This document shows, piece after piece, positions 8,903 to 19,392 of a stretch of DNA of 64,000 nt (position 1 is the first letter of the stretch; each line of letters begins with the position of its first letter). The DNA comes from Sulfurimonas sp. (GTDB taxonomy: Bacteria > Campylobacterota > Campylobacteria > Campylobacterales > Sulfurimonadaceae). The position numbers were made by a program, and so were the translations under genes. The notes beneath the pieces were generated by a model that had not been told where the DNA came from, searched no databases, and was given only the letters and a program-made list of their open reading frames with translations. Location: assembly GCA_030949825.1 (NCBI GenBank), contig JAUZSC010000037.1, forward strand, positions 1-64,000, read 5' to 3'.

Positions 8903-9519
8903 TTTCTATGCTCATAGTTGGAAGTAGATGCTTGATTCTATTTATATATACACGAACTGCACCGTCACTCGACTGTTCACTCGTATTCCATAGCTCTTCT
9001 TGTATAAGTTCTTTAGGAACAGTTGCATTTACATGTGACATCAGAAGCAGTAAAAGTTGGTACTCTTTTTTTGAAAGTTCTAGTTCTTGCTTGTTGTAAA
9101 GTATACTTTTATGGACTTCATCATGACAGAGTAAATCTATGCATTCTACACTTTTAGTATTTCTTTTAACTAGGGCATAGATGCGTAAGAGGAGCTCATC
9201 ATTATCAAAGGGTTTTTTTATATAATCATCCGCGCCACTTGTAAAAGCACTTTGAAGCATTTCTTTATCTTTGTGTGAAGTTAAAAAAGATTGTTGGAGT
9301 ATTATCATGTGAATCTCTGAGTTCTTTTAGACATGTGACACCATCAATTAAGGGTACATTGATATCTAGCAAGTATAAATCAAATTTATTTTCATAGCTA
9401 ATATCAATGGCTACTTGCCCATTTGAAGCATGCGTAAGATCAAAACCTTCATCTTCAAGCAGGTCAATAAGAGTCTCAGCTAAAAGCTGGTCATCTTCTA
9501 AAAGTAATATTTTAGTCAA
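8868..9519 (-). CDS. OmpR-family response regulator (one frameshift)
   Basis: The receiver domain begins [17 protein letters not shown], with the phospho-acceptor Asp in [13 protein letters not shown]. One extra base in the 6-A run 9283-9288 breaks the frame; repair joins NTPTI to [15 protein letters not shown] and [10 protein letters not shown], which holds the conserved Lys. A winged-helix DNA-binding domain ends in [10 protein letters not shown]. Repaired length is about 216 residues. It overlaps pyrC by eight bases and the kinase gene follows, so kinase and regulator are a pair. Targets are unknown; the downstream exbBD genes share its transcript. Confidence 0.85.
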
Positions 9520-10530
9520 CGCTCTCTATCGCCCATGCAATTACTTCACCCGCATACATTGGTACAACACCTGCATAATTTTCAGGCACTACAAATGGAC
9601 GCTTCTCTAGGGTTATCTCTTTAAACTCAGGACAAATTCCATAAATACTTTGTGCATTATCACTTATAAAAGCTTGCAAGTTATCTAGCTTGTCGTACTG
9701 TTCAAAGATTTCACATAAAAGTTGTAAAGATATTGGAGCAGTAAATACACCGGCTGCACAACCACATGATTCTTTTTTATGTTGAGGATGAGGCGCTGAA
9801 TCTGAACCAAACATAACCTTTGGATGCGCCGTGAGAGCTACATTTAAAAGTGCATCTAAGTCTTCTGGTCGTTTTGCTATAGGTTTACAAAAGAGGTGGG
9901 GCATCATCATCCCTCCAACAACATCATCAAGTGTTAAAATCAAATGATGTACAGTTATTGTTGCATAAAGGTTTTCGTGTTTGTCGAGCATATCAACAGC
10001 TTCTTTTGTTGTAATATGCTCCATAATAATTTTTAGTTTAGGAAAAGAAGTGGCTAAAAGCTCATAAATAGACATAAACTCAGCTTCTCTGTCCATCACA
10101 AAACCATCAGTTTCACCGTGAACACAAAGTGGAATTTGCATATCACTCATAGCTTGTAATGTTGGACGCATCTCCTCTATGTCAAAGGAACTTACTCCAC
10201 CTTCTGAGTTTGTAGTGATCCCAGCAGGATAAAGTTTAATAGCGGTAATCTCGTCTACGATACTTTCTAAAAAAAGCTTTGTCATAGTTTTTGTAAAAAA
10301 GAGTCATGTACGGTTCAAAAAAAATCATTAGGAACCGCAGCCATAATTCGCTTTTTATAAGCTATAACATCCTCAAGATTTTCTACGGGAGGAACAAGAT
10401 TTGGCATAACGATAGCACCACTATAAGAGTAAGCAGTAAGAGGTGCTATATTTTCAAGCATTACCCCATCACGAAGATGAAGATGCATATCTAGTGGCAT
10501 TAAAAGAGTATGTGTTTTATGACTAGGCAA
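9512..10530 (-). CDS. pyrC: Dihydroorotase (two frameshifts)
   Basis: The N-terminus has the zinc-binding HxH motif in [11 protein letters not shown]. The later frame has the carbamylated-lysine region [16 protein letters not shown], the zinc ligands PLCVHGE and IMEHITT, and the catalytic Asp in [10 protein letters not shown]. Removing one base from the 8-A run 10317-10324 and one from the 6-A run 10295-10300 gives a continuous [19 protein letters not shown] junction and 338 residues, the usual class II size. It closes carbamoyl-aspartate to dihydroorotate in pyrimidine synthesis. It is the first gene of the pyrC-regulator-kinase-exbBD operon. Confidence 0.9.
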
Positions 10531-10641
10531 TTGATTTCCTTGAAGTTATTTAAGTATTTATATTATAGCAAAATTAGGTTAAAACTTAATAGAAGAAAAA
10601 TTTAGCTATCATAGTATAAATAAATATAATAAGGGAAAATA

Positions 10642-12414
10642 ATGAAAATTTATATTAAGTCCTTAGCTGTTCTGCCATTACTTTTTGTACTAACACTTTG
10701 TTTAAGTAGTTTAAATGCACATCCGCATCCAAATGATCCAAGTTTGCTTGTTGATGGTGAGCCAACGATAGTAGATGCTATTATAGAAAAAGGTCGTTTA
10801 GATGTCATTATTTTAAACTCACCAACTACATATTATGCAGGGGCGGAAAAAGAATTAGGCTTTGAATATGAACTTATTTCATCTTTTGCAAAAGATTTGG
10901 GCGTTGATATCAATCTCACAGTAGTTTTTACGGTGAGTGAAGCACTAGAAAAAAGTCGTCAGGGAGTAGGAGATATAACAGTCGCAGGTTTAACAGTGAC
11001 TCCCGATCGTGAAAAAGAATTTAAATTTGGACCGCAGTACCATACAGTTCAAGAACAATTAATATGCAGTAGTGCAATGTATAAAGCTAAAACATTTCCT
11101 AGAGACTTAGAAGATTTGGCTGGACTTAAAATTATTGTTGGAAAAGATACAAGTTATGAGACAACGCTCAATGAAATAAAAGAAGGTGTAGAAGACTTTG
11201 ACTTTACAACAACAATAGAAGAATCAACCGAACAATTACTCGATGCTACATATAAAAGAGAGATAGACTGTACAGTAGCAGACTCGAGTGTTTTTATGAT
11301 AAACCAAAGATATTATCCAAAATTGGTTCGAGCACTTGTTCTTAGTTCACGAAAAAATCTAGCATGGATTATTAGAGATGGTGATGACTCTTTAAATGAT
11401 GCACTTTATAAATGGTTAAACACTTATGAGCGTTCTGGAAAAATGGCAGAGTTAAGAGATTTTTATTATTCATTTTTGAGTATATTTGATTATTATGATA
11501 CATCTATTTTTTATGAACGATTAGAAAAGCGTTTACCAAAATATAAACACCATTTTAAAAAAGCTGGAAAAAAGTATAATATTCCATGGATGTTTTTGGC
11601 AGCCCAATCGTATCAAGAATCGCATTGGAATCCACAAGCAACAAGTTATACCGGAGTTCGAGGTATGATGATGCTGACAAATAATACAGCAAAACTACTG
11701 GGTGTTAAAAATAGAATAGATGTTAGACAAAGCATCTTCGGTGGCGCAAAGTATTTACGAGTCATAGAGAAAAAACTAGCTCCAGAGATTAAAGGAAATA
11801 ATCGTTGGGCTTTTGCTCTAGCATCGTATAATGTAGGTCTTGGACATATCTACGATGCCCAAACCCTAGCAAGAAAACTCAATAAGAATCCTTATGCATG
11901 GAGAGATATTAAAGAAGTTTTACCTCTTCTAACACAAAAGAAGTATTACCGAAAACTAAAATATGGATATGCACGGGGTAATGAGCCTGTAAAATATGTA
12001 GATGCTATACAAAATTATTATGATATTATTCAAAAAAATGAAGCAAAGTTAGAGCATGTTAGACTTGTAAAAGAAAAAGTCCGACTTAAAAAAGAAGAGG
12101 AAAGGGCTGCAAGAATTGCTTCAGGTAAAGTGATAGAAGGTCTAAAAATTATTCCAAAAACTAAAATCTGGGTTGGGTATATAAATATTGACACAAAGAA
12201 AAAATATCAAAAAGTTGCAAAAGATGTTTTAGTAATTGATACAAATAAAAACTGGTTACTTCTTGTAGGTGGTGGTACGCTAAACATTGAAGTAAACGAA
12301 GAGTTTAAAACATTTAAGTCAAAAAATAACATGCGGTTTAAGTATGTATCGGGTGAGTTTTCTAAAATAGATATAGAAGAGTTTAAGCGTTTAAACAATG
12401 GTAAGAAGTGGTAA
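10642..12414 (+). CDS. mltF: MltF-like lytic transglycosylase with substrate-binding domain
   Basis: A signal sequence (MKIYIKSLAVLPLLFVLTLC, to about residue 27) is followed by a family 3 periplasmic solute-binding domain (about 45-280, with ELISSFAKDLGV and TVTPDREKEFKFG). A SLT/GEWL domain comes next (about 305-470); AAQSYQESHWNPQATS carries the catalytic Glu, and GVRGMMMLT and ASYNVGLGHI complete it. About 100 extra residues at the C-terminus have no recognised family. Length is 590 residues. It cleaves peptidoglycan glycan strands in the periplasm. An AAGGGAAAA ribosome binding site precedes the ATG. The gene is divergent from pyrC. Confidence 0.88.
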   Translation: MKIYIKSLAVLPLLFVLTLCLSSLNAHPHPNDPSLLVDGEPTIVDAIIEKGRLDVIILNSPTTYYAGAEKELGFEYELISSFAKDLGVDINLTVVFTVSEALEKSRQGVGDITVAGLTVTPDREKEFKFGPQYHTVQEQLICSSAMYKAKTFPRDLEDLAGLKIIVGKDTSYETTLNEIKEGVEDFDFTTTIEESTEQLLDATYKREIDCTVADSSVFMINQRYYPKLVRALVLSSRKNLAWIIRDGDDSLNDALYKWLNTYERSGKMAELRDFYYSFLSIFDYYDTSIFYERLEKRLPKYKHHFKKAGKKYNIPWMFLAAQSYQESHWNPQATSYTGVRGMMMLTNNTAKLLGVKNRIDVRQSIFGGAKYLRVIEKKLAPEIKGNNRWAFALASYNVGLGHIYDAQTLARKLNKNPYAWRDIKEVLPLLTQKKYYRKLKYGYARGNEPVKYVDAIQNYYDIIQKNEAKLEHVRLVKEKVRLKKEEERAARIASGKVIEGLKIIPKTKIWVGYINIDTKKKYQKVAKDVLVIDTNKNWLLLVGGGTLNIEVNEEFKTFKSKNNMRFKYVSGEFSKIDIEEFKRLNNGKKW

Positions 12415-12427
12415 ACTTCTTACTCCT
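12401..12427. terminator. Hairpin terminator between convergent genes
   Basis: GTAAGAAG (12401-12408) pairs with CTTCTTAC (12416-12423) across a seven-base loop, followed by TCCTTTT. The stem includes the mltF stop codon and abuts the end of the convergent phosphomannomutase gene, so it may serve both strands. Confidence 0.6.
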
Positions 12428-12428
12428 T

Positions 12429-13793
12429 TTATGCAAGTGAATCTTGAGCAGTCTTAATCAAATCGTTAATAGCATACTCATAGATTTGTGCCTCTACTCT
12501 TGAAGTAGACTCAAATCGAGTAACCAAAACAGGTGTTGTATTACTCGCACGAACAAGTCCCCATCCATCTTCAAAGTTGATTCGTACACCATCTACATCA
12601 ATAATGTTTTTGATAGCTGGAAAAGATTCTGGTGGATTTTTAAGTAATACTTTCACAGCATCTATGATTTTAAACTTTTCTTCTTCAGTCGTTTTTACTT
12701 TGATTTCTTCAGTTGAAAACACTTTAGGAAGTTTTGCTAATTCTGCATCTAAGTCAATCCCATCATGAACAAGTTCTAGCATTCGCATCGTCGCATAAAT
12801 TGCATCATCGTAACCAAAGTAACGGTGTTTAAAAAAGATATGACCAGAAACTTCACAGGCTAAATCTGCATTTATTTCTTTCATTTTTACTTTAAGATTT
12901 GAGTGACCTGTTTTATACATTACAGCCGTGCATCCACGACGCTCAAGCTCGTCGTACATAACTTGAGAACACTTCACTTCACCAACAACAGTAGGCTTAT
13001 CCATTTTCATAGAATAAAGAAGCGCCATCATATCGCCTTTGATATTGTTCTTATGTGTGAGAACTGCGATTCTATCGGCATCTCCATCGTAAGCAAAAGC
13101 GATGTCTTGACCATGTCTAAGAACAGTTTTTATATCTTTTAGGTTTTTTTCATCAGATGGATCAGGATGATGATTTGGAAATGAGCCATCAGGATTTGTA
13201 TAAAGACCAGTAGTTGTAAGTTCTAGTGCTTTAAAAATATCTTCTGTTACAACACCAGCAACACCATTTCCACAGTCATAAGCTATTTTAGTTGGCATGC
13301 CTTTTAAGTGTTGGAACTCATTGACTATATAGTCTACATAACGAGTCACTGCATCTATGTCAGTTACTTCTCTTTTATCAGCTTTAGGAATTGTGTTCAT
13401 AGCCTCACACTCTCGACCAAGAGCATAAATATCATCAGAGAAAAACGGTGCTTTATCTATGGTAATTTTAAAGCCATTATATTCACTAGGATTATGAGAA
13501 CCTGTAATCATAACAGAAGCATCAGGAGTAATCCCATCCCAGTCTTGATAATTTGTAAAGTAGTTTACAGGAGTTGGAACCATACCCATCCCAAGAACTT
13601 TTTTACCACCAGCATTAAGACCAGCAACAAGATACTCAAAAAGGATAGGAGAATGACTTCTGGCATCATAACCAACAGCTACATAATCACCTTTAATTTT
13701 TGAAGCAAGAACAAAACCAATTCTAGTAACACTCTGCTCATTCAACTCTTTTTCATAGATACCGCGTATGTCGTACTCTCTGTAGATGCTCAT
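12429..13793 (-). CDS. manB: Phosphomannomutase/phosphoglucomutase
   Basis: A 454-residue alpha-D-phosphohexomutase beginning MSIYREYDIRGIYEKEL. The catalytic serine lies in SVMITGSHNPSEYNGFK, the magnesium loop is AFAYDGDADRIAVL, the sugar-binding loop is CEVSGHIFFKH, and the phosphate loop is VRASNTTPVLVTRFE. All four domains are present. It interconverts hexose 6- and 1-phosphates for surface polysaccharide precursors. The start codon is directly abutted by the stop of the upstream SH3 gene, so they are co-transcribed. An algC-type bifunctional activity is equally possible. Confidence 0.92.
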   Translation of the reverse strand: MSIYREYDIRGIYEKELNEQSVTRIGFVLASKIKGDYVAVGYDARSHSPILFEYLVAGLNAGGKKVLGMGMVPTPVNYFTNYQDWDGITPDASVMITGSHNPSEYNGFKITIDKAPFFSDDIYALGRECEAMNTIPKADKREVTDIDAVTRYVDYIVNEFQHLKGMPTKIAYDCGNGVAGVVTEDIFKALELTTTGLYTNPDGSFPNHHPDPSDEKNLKDIKTVLRHGQDIAFAYDGDADRIAVLTHKNNIKGDMMALLYSMKMDKPTVVGEVKCSQVMYDELERRGCTAVMYKTGHSNLKVKMKEINADLACEVSGHIFFKHRYFGYDDAIYATMRMLELVHDGIDLDAELAKLPKVFSTEEIKVKTTEEEKFKIIDAVKVLLKNPPESFPAIKNIIDVDGVRINFEDGWGLVRASNTTPVLVTRFESTSRVEAQIYEYAINDLIKTAQDSLA

Positions 13794-14414
13794 TTATTTT
13801 TTCCTTGTAGCTCGGCTTACTTCACCGGTAACGATATTAAGATAGACCTTGTCTGTTTTTCGAAAGCCCCCGCAGTATGTAAAGTAAAGATTATCTGGTG
13901 TTGATTGAACCCAACCACGCATTCTTTTGAAGTCTCTTATTTTACATTCTTTTTTATCGATGAGTTTTTGAGATGCTACTGTAAAAATATCTGCGTATTT
14001 ATCGTAGTTGTCTGACGGGGCAAGTGCTTTGTCTAAAGATGTATTTTTTGTAACTTTCTTTGTTTTCTTTTTATATTTTTTCTTTGCAGCTCTTTTTTTT
14101 TGTTTCTTTTTTGTATAGTTTTTTTCGTTTATCTGTGTTAAAAATTTTGCGTATGACCATTTTGCTACTTTTACAAACTTACCATTAACTGCATTCGTTT
14201 TATAACGAGATATTCTTGCCCATCCATCTTTCATTTCGTAAACTTTAACTTTGTAGTTTTTATATATACTATAACTATGCATAGACTTTGTAGTAGGAGC
14301 GACTCTTACTTTGAGTGTTGCTGTATTTACAAAATAGTACTGGCTAGATTTAGCAAATGCTGAGCTAGATGCGATGGTTAAAACAAATAAAAAAAGAAAT
14401 ATTTTAGTAAACAT
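13794..14414 (-). CDS. Secreted SH3-domain protein
   Basis: A signal peptide (MFTKIFLFLFVLTIASSSAFA, cleavage near residue 21) leads into a bacterial SH3-like domain (about residues 25-95, TLKVRVAPTTKSMHSYS and VYEMKDGWARISRYK). A highly basic Lys-rich stretch follows (about 95-125), then a C-terminal region with two cysteines. Length is 206 residues. SH3 domains of this kind often bind peptidoglycan, and the basic stretch would suit an envelope polymer; this is inference. It is the first gene of a two-gene unit with the phosphomannomutase. Confidence 0.75.
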   Translation of the reverse strand: MFTKIFLFLFVLTIASSSAFAKSSQYYFVNTATLKVRVAPTTKSMHSYSIYKNYKVKVYEMKDGWARISRYKTNAVNGKFVKVAKWSYAKFLTQINEKNYTKKKQKKRAAKKKYKKKTKKVTKNTSLDKALAPSDNYDKYADIFTVASQKLIDKKECKIRDFKRMRGWVQSTPDNLYFTYCGGFRKTDKVYLNIVTGEVSRATRKK

Positions 14415-14518
14415 TAAAAGCCTTATATTTTTAATTAATGCAAAGTATATGCAAAAGGAACTTACAAACTGATATAATACTAATAAAAATGAGAGAGATT
14501 AAAAAGGTACTTAATTTA

Positions 14519-17077
14519 ATGCAAGATATAAAAGAAATTTATTTAAAAGATTATACCAAACCAGAGTATGCTATTAAAAATGTTGATTTGACATTTGAAC
14601 TAGAAGCAGAGTATACGATAGTAATGAATACTATGAACATACAAAAGATAAATCTAGATGCCAAAGATATTGTACTTGACAGTATTGATTTAGTTTTAGA
14701 AGAATTATGGCTCAATGATTTACTGCTTAAAGATACTCGTTATATCTACAAAAACGAGAAGCTGACGATTAGAAATGTTCCATCAAGTTTTTCTCTAAAA
14801 ATTGTAAATAAACTTTTTCCTCAAAATAATACAGAGCTCGAAGGTCTTTATAAATCGGGTGATATTTTTTGTACACAAAATGAACCAGAAGGTTTTCGTA
14901 GAATTACTCCCTACCTTGACCGTCCAGATGTTATGAGTGTTTTTAAAACAACAGTTGTCGGAGACAAAGAAAAATATCCGATGCTTCTTGGTAATGGAAA
15001 TCATTTTAGTAGCTCCGAGCTATCAGATGCTAAGCATTCCATGACTTGGCTCGACCCACATCCAAAACCAGCTTATCTTTTTGCTTTAGTAGCTGGAAAC
15101 TTAGGCTGTGTAAATGATGAGTTTATAACTGCGAGTGGTGAAAAAGTCGAGTTAAATATATACTGCGACCTAGGTAATGAAAGTAAATGTACACATGCAA
15201 TGCAATCACTCAAAGAAGCAATGACTTGGGATGAAGAAACATACGGACGAGAATATGATTTAGAGATATATAACATAGTAGCCGTAGATAGTTTTAACAT
15301 GGGAGCGATGGAAAACAAAGGTTTAAATATTTTCAACTCTGCTTATGTTTTAGCAAATGAAGATACAGCTACAGATGCTAACTTTATGGGAATCCAGTCT
15401 GTAATCGCACATGAGTACTTTCACAACTGGACAGGAAATAGAATCACATGTAGAGACTGGTTCCAACTCACTCTTAAAGAGGGTTTGACAGTATTTCGTG
15501 ACCAATGTTTCTCGGCTGATTTAAATTCAAGTGAAGTCCAGCGAATCGAAGATGTAAAGGCCTTAAGAGAGCGACAGTTTGTAGAAGATGCATCTCCAAC
15601 TTCGCATCCAATACAACCAGAGTCTTACATCTCTATGAACAATTTTTATACGGCAACTGTGTATGAAAAAGGTGCGGAAGTTATTCGTATGATTCACACA
15701 CTTTTAGGTGAGAAGAACTATAGAAAAGCAACTGACCTTTACTTTGAAACCTTTGATGCTCAAGCGGTGACTACGCAAGACTTTTTGTGGGCGATGAGTG
15801 AGGCGAGTGGTGTTAATCTAAGTCAGTTTGAGAGATGGTACCATCAAAATGCAACACCAGTTCTTCATGTTAAGGAAAGTTATGAAAATGAGGTTTTCAC
15901 ATTAACACTTACGCAAGAGATTCCAGATACTTTAAATGGAGATAAACAAGAAGCCTATTATTATCCTTTAAAAATCGCACTTTTAGATGCATCTGGAAAG
16001 ATTATTTTAGAAAAAATGCTTATTATCTCAAAGGAGGAAGAAACTTTTACATTTGATGCTTTAAGTTCTAAACCTATAGTGTCTTTAAACAGAGACTTCT
16101 CAGCACCTATAATAATAAAGCAAGTTAAAAATGATTTTGCATTTTTAATGAAACACGATTCTAATAGTTTTGTGCGTTATGAATCAGCTCAATCTTTTGG
16201 AGTTCAGACTTTAGAGTATATGATGGAAAATAAAGAAATAAATGAAGAATATTTAGAGGCTTATGGCGCTTTATTAGACCTTGATATCGATTTATCGTAC
16301 AAGGCATTGTTACTCGAGTTACCTTCTATTTCCACACTTATGCAAAGACAAGACATTATAGATTTTGATATTCTTTATGAAGTAAAAGAAAAATTATCTG
16401 TTAGCATAGCAACACGCTTCAAAGATAAATTATTAGAACTTTACAGCACAAATCACGAAGCAAAATGTGACTCAATAGATGCAAGTAGTATGGGGAAAAG
16501 AGCTCTGAAAAACAGATGTTTAAGACTTTTATCATCTTTAAATTCTGACTCTATATCAAGTATGGCAAAAGAGCAGTACATAGACTCTGTTACAATGACA
16601 GACAGAGTTGTAGCCTTTGATATTTTAGAAAATACTTCTGACACGCTTTCTTCATTTGCTCAAGAAGACTTCTATACTAAGTATAAAGATAATACACTTG
16701 TAATGAATAAATACTTTTCAATCCTAGCAGCATCCCAGAGAAAAGGTACACTAGATAGAGTAATGGCACTTCAAAATGATGAGGTTTATGATGAAAAAGT
16801 TCCAAACCTTGTTCGCGCGCTCGTTGGCGTATTTGCAAGAAATTATAAAAGCTTTCATGATAAAGATGGTTTTGGATACAAATTTGTAGCAGATAAAATC
16901 ATCCAAATAGATGCTATCAATGCTCAAATGGCATCTGGCTTAGCTGGTGCCTTTAAAGTCTACGAAAAAATGAATGAAGTAAGCAAAAAATTGATGAAAA
17001 TTGAATTAGAAAGGCTAATCTTGGCAGATAATCTTTCTAAAAACACTTATGAAATCATTTCTAAAATTTTAAAATAA
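14519..17077 (+). CDS. pepN: Aminopeptidase N (M1 family)
   Basis: The protein has the M1 exopeptidase motif NMGAMENKG (about residues 260-268) and the zinc site VIAHEYFHNWTGNR (HExxH at about 298) with the third ligand in LKEGLTVFRDQ. It ends in a long helical C-terminal domain. ATG 14519 (MQDIKEIYLKDYTKPEY) was chosen because it matches the conserved N-terminus and has an AAAGGT site upstream; the frame is open to 14438. The resulting 852 residues are typical of bacterial PepN. It removes N-terminal residues from peptides in the cytosol. Confidence 0.93.
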   Translation: MQDIKEIYLKDYTKPEYAIKNVDLTFELEAEYTIVMNTMNIQKINLDAKDIVLDSIDLVLEELWLNDLLLKDTRYIYKNEKLTIRNVPSSFSLKIVNKLFPQNNTELEGLYKSGDIFCTQNEPEGFRRITPYLDRPDVMSVFKTTVVGDKEKYPMLLGNGNHFSSSELSDAKHSMTWLDPHPKPAYLFALVAGNLGCVNDEFITASGEKVELNIYCDLGNESKCTHAMQSLKEAMTWDEETYGREYDLEIYNIVAVDSFNMGAMENKGLNIFNSAYVLANEDTATDANFMGIQSVIAHEYFHNWTGNRITCRDWFQLTLKEGLTVFRDQCFSADLNSSEVQRIEDVKALRERQFVEDASPTSHPIQPESYISMNNFYTATVYEKGAEVIRMIHTLLGEKNYRKATDLYFETFDAQAVTTQDFLWAMSEASGVNLSQFERWYHQNATPVLHVKESYENEVFTLTLTQEIPDTLNGDKQEAYYYPLKIALLDASGKIILEKMLIISKEEETFTFDALSSKPIVSLNRDFSAPIIIKQVKNDFAFLMKHDSNSFVRYESAQSFGVQTLEYMMENKEINEEYLEAYGALLDLDIDLSYKALLLELPSISTLMQRQDIIDFDILYEVKEKLSVSIATRFKDKLLELYSTNHEAKCDSIDASSMGKRALKNRCLRLLSSLNSDSISSMAKEQYIDSVTMTDRVVAFDILENTSDTLSSFAQEDFYTKYKDNTLVMNKYFSILAASQRKGTLDRVMALQNDEVYDEKVPNLVRALVGVFARNYKSFHDKDGFGYKFVADKIIQIDAINAQMASGLAGAFKVYEKMNEVSKKLMKIELERLILADNLSKNTYEIISKILK

Positions 17078-17092
17078 ACAAAGGAATTTCTT

Positions 17093-19381
17093 ATGATAAA
17101 TATCTTGCCAAATCTTATTAAACATCAAAATATTTTTAAACTTGCAAAGAAAGATATACTAAGAAACTGGATATATTCAGACTCTCCTAAAAGAATTTTA
17201 AAACTTCATAATATTGACTCTGAAGTTTTTATTGAAGAATACGGTTCTGGTGTATTTGACTACTTTATTGGTGTACTTACTGGAAAACTTGCTATTGGCG
17301 ACTGTCCTGTTATGCATCGTCTTCTTGTTTACCTTAAAGACAGAGAAACAAGCTCGGATGAGGTTTTTGAGTTATGTAGCCATTTTAGAAAGGCAATGAT
17401 TGATTATACTTATGAGAGAAAAATTGCATCTCAAAAAATGTTAGATGAAATTCTTTTTATGTTTGACAGTAACTTACGAGGTGTCTTACAATTTTATACA
17501 AATAGTATTTTTAAAAAGTTAGTAGATGCAAAGCATGAAGCAATTGTTGCTGTACAAGCCAAAGATTATTTTTTATCAAATATGTCACATGAAATAAGAA
17601 CACCTCTAAATGCAATTTTAGGTTTTGTAAATTTAATGCTTAATGAAGAGATAACAAAAAAGCAAGCTACTTATCTTGATATTATTCAAAATAGTGGTGA
17701 AAATCTCTTGAGTATCATTAACGATATTTTAGATTTTTCAAAACTAAGAAGTGGAGAGTTTAGTGTTGAAGCAAAATTCTTTTCGATTCATGATGAACTC
17801 ACACATACAATGGAACTTTTTGTAGCGAGTGCTACGAGTAAAAATATAACTATTACTTCTTTTATAGACCCGCTTATACCAAAAGAATTATTTGCAGATT
17901 CGCTTCGTATTAAACAAATATTATCAAATTTTCTTAGTAATGCTATCAAGTTTACACCTACGGGTGGAGTGATTTCTGTTGAAGCAACATGTATTAATAA
18001 GATTCTTAAAATGAGTGTTACTGATAATGGAATAGGTATCGATGAAAAAGATATAAAAAATATCTTCACAGCCTTTGCACAAGCTCAATTTACAGAGATG
18101 AGTTCTACATACACAGGAACAGGTCTTGGTCTGTCTATTTCTCAACAGTTAGCTGAACTTATGGATGGTACAGTGAGTGTTGAATCAAGGCTTGGTGTTG
18201 GGAGCACTTTTTGCATGAGTATTCCTATCGATATTCATACAAACCAATGCAAGATATTTGATGACATAAGTTCAATGGAAAAACTTAAGATAGGTCTTTA
18301 CACAAAAAGTAAGGCTATTCCTTTTCAGTTTGAATCACTTTTACAGTACGGTGAAGTATTTAACATGAATATGACGCTCATAAATAGCTTTGAAAAAAAA
18401 TATGATATTTTTATTTTTATACATGAAGATGTTGACTTTAAACTTGAAAAGACAATTCTTGATTCTTCTTCGAAATTTATAGCGCTAATGAGTAAGGATT
18501 ATGATGCTTACGATCATTGTGAGCATGTTCGTTCTATGTGTTTTCCCTTGTATTGCTCGAAAATATATATGACTTTTGATGAATTACTCAATAAAAGATT
18601 AGACTATATTCGTAAAGAAAATGCTTCAAATGAGTACAGTGGTCACATCTTAGTCGCTGAAGATAATGAAGCCAATCAAGAACTTATAAAAATTATTTTA
18701 ACGAGATATGGACTAACATACGACTTAGCATCGAATGGTTCAGAAGCGATAGAACTGTATAAAAAAAATAACTATGATTTAATTCTTATGGATGAACAAA
18801 TGCCTATAATGGATGGCAATGAGGCAGTCCTAAAAATTATTAAATATGAAAATGATCATGGCTTGCACCATGTTCCTATATCTGCTTTAACAGCCAATGT
18901 AATAAAGGGTGCAAAAGAAAGAGGTTTACTCAATGGATTTGATTCATTTTTAGGCAAACCTATTATTATTAAAGACTTAGAAAGAGTGTTTTCTTTGTAT
19001 TTAAAAGTGATTAGCACAGTAGAAGAACTTACGCCAGTAGCTAAAATACAAGAAAAAACAGTAAGTGGCTTGGAGATGAGTAAGTTAAAAGAAGAATTGC
19101 TTTTTACAAATGATGAAATTATTATGCTTGTTAATTTATTTATAAAAAAGATGGATAAAACTATTCCCCAGCTGAGGGAGGCGATAGAATCTAAGGATTA
19201 CAATAGTATTGCTAAACTTGCCCATAGCATAAAAGGTTCGAGTGCTAACTTTAGACTAGAAAGCTTACAAATAAGTGCGGATGAACTAGAAAAAAGAGCG
19301 AGAGAAAACAATGATGCCTATGACTTTATGCCTGAGTTTGTTAAGATAAAAAATATTATGAAAGGTATTAAAATACTCTAG
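17093..19381 (+). CDS. Soluble hybrid sensor kinase (HisKA-HATPase-REC-Hpt)
   Basis: There is no membrane segment. Residues 1-150 form a helical domain of unknown family that may be the sensor. The phosphoacceptor motif is NMSHEIRTPLNAILG (about 163-177). The HATPase domain contains ILSNFLSNAIKFTPTGG and GTGLGLSISQQL. A degenerate region is followed by a receiver (HILVAEDNEANQELI, with Asp in LILMDEQMPIMDG) and an Hpt domain with LAHSIKGSSANF near residue 705. The 762-residue protein therefore carries a complete internal phosphorelay. The convergent regulator at 19393 is a plausible partner but is not required. Confidence 0.92.
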   Translation: MINILPNLIKHQNIFKLAKKDILRNWIYSDSPKRILKLHNIDSEVFIEEYGSGVFDYFIGVLTGKLAIGDCPVMHRLLVYLKDRETSSDEVFELCSHFRKAMIDYTYERKIASQKMLDEILFMFDSNLRGVLQFYTNSIFKKLVDAKHEAIVAVQAKDYFLSNMSHEIRTPLNAILGFVNLMLNEEITKKQATYLDIIQNSGENLLSIINDILDFSKLRSGEFSVEAKFFSIHDELTHTMELFVASATSKNITITSFIDPLIPKELFADSLRIKQILSNFLSNAIKFTPTGGVISVEATCINKILKMSVTDNGIGIDEKDIKNIFTAFAQAQFTEMSSTYTGTGLGLSISQQLAELMDGTVSVESRLGVGSTFCMSIPIDIHTNQCKIFDDISSMEKLKIGLYTKSKAIPFQFESLLQYGEVFNMNMTLINSFEKKYDIFIFIHEDVDFKLEKTILDSSSKFIALMSKDYDAYDHCEHVRSMCFPLYCSKIYMTFDELLNKRLDYIRKENASNEYSGHILVAEDNEANQELIKIILTRYGLTYDLASNGSEAIELYKKNNYDLILMDEQMPIMDGNEAVLKIIKYENDHGLHHVPISALTANVIKGAKERGLLNGFDSFLGKPIIIKDLERVFSLYLKVISTVEELTPVAKIQEKTVSGLEMSKLKEELLFTNDEIIMLVNLFIKKMDKTIPQLREAIESKDYNSIAKLAHSIKGSSANFRLESLQISADELEKRARENNDAYDFMPEFVKIKNIMKGIKIL

Positions 19382-19392
19382 CTTTTTGGTGA

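Noticed and set aside
14438-14518. Longer start for pepN at 14438
   Set aside because: The extra 27 residues are basic and unlike family N-termini; ATG 14519 gives the conserved start with a ribosome binding site.
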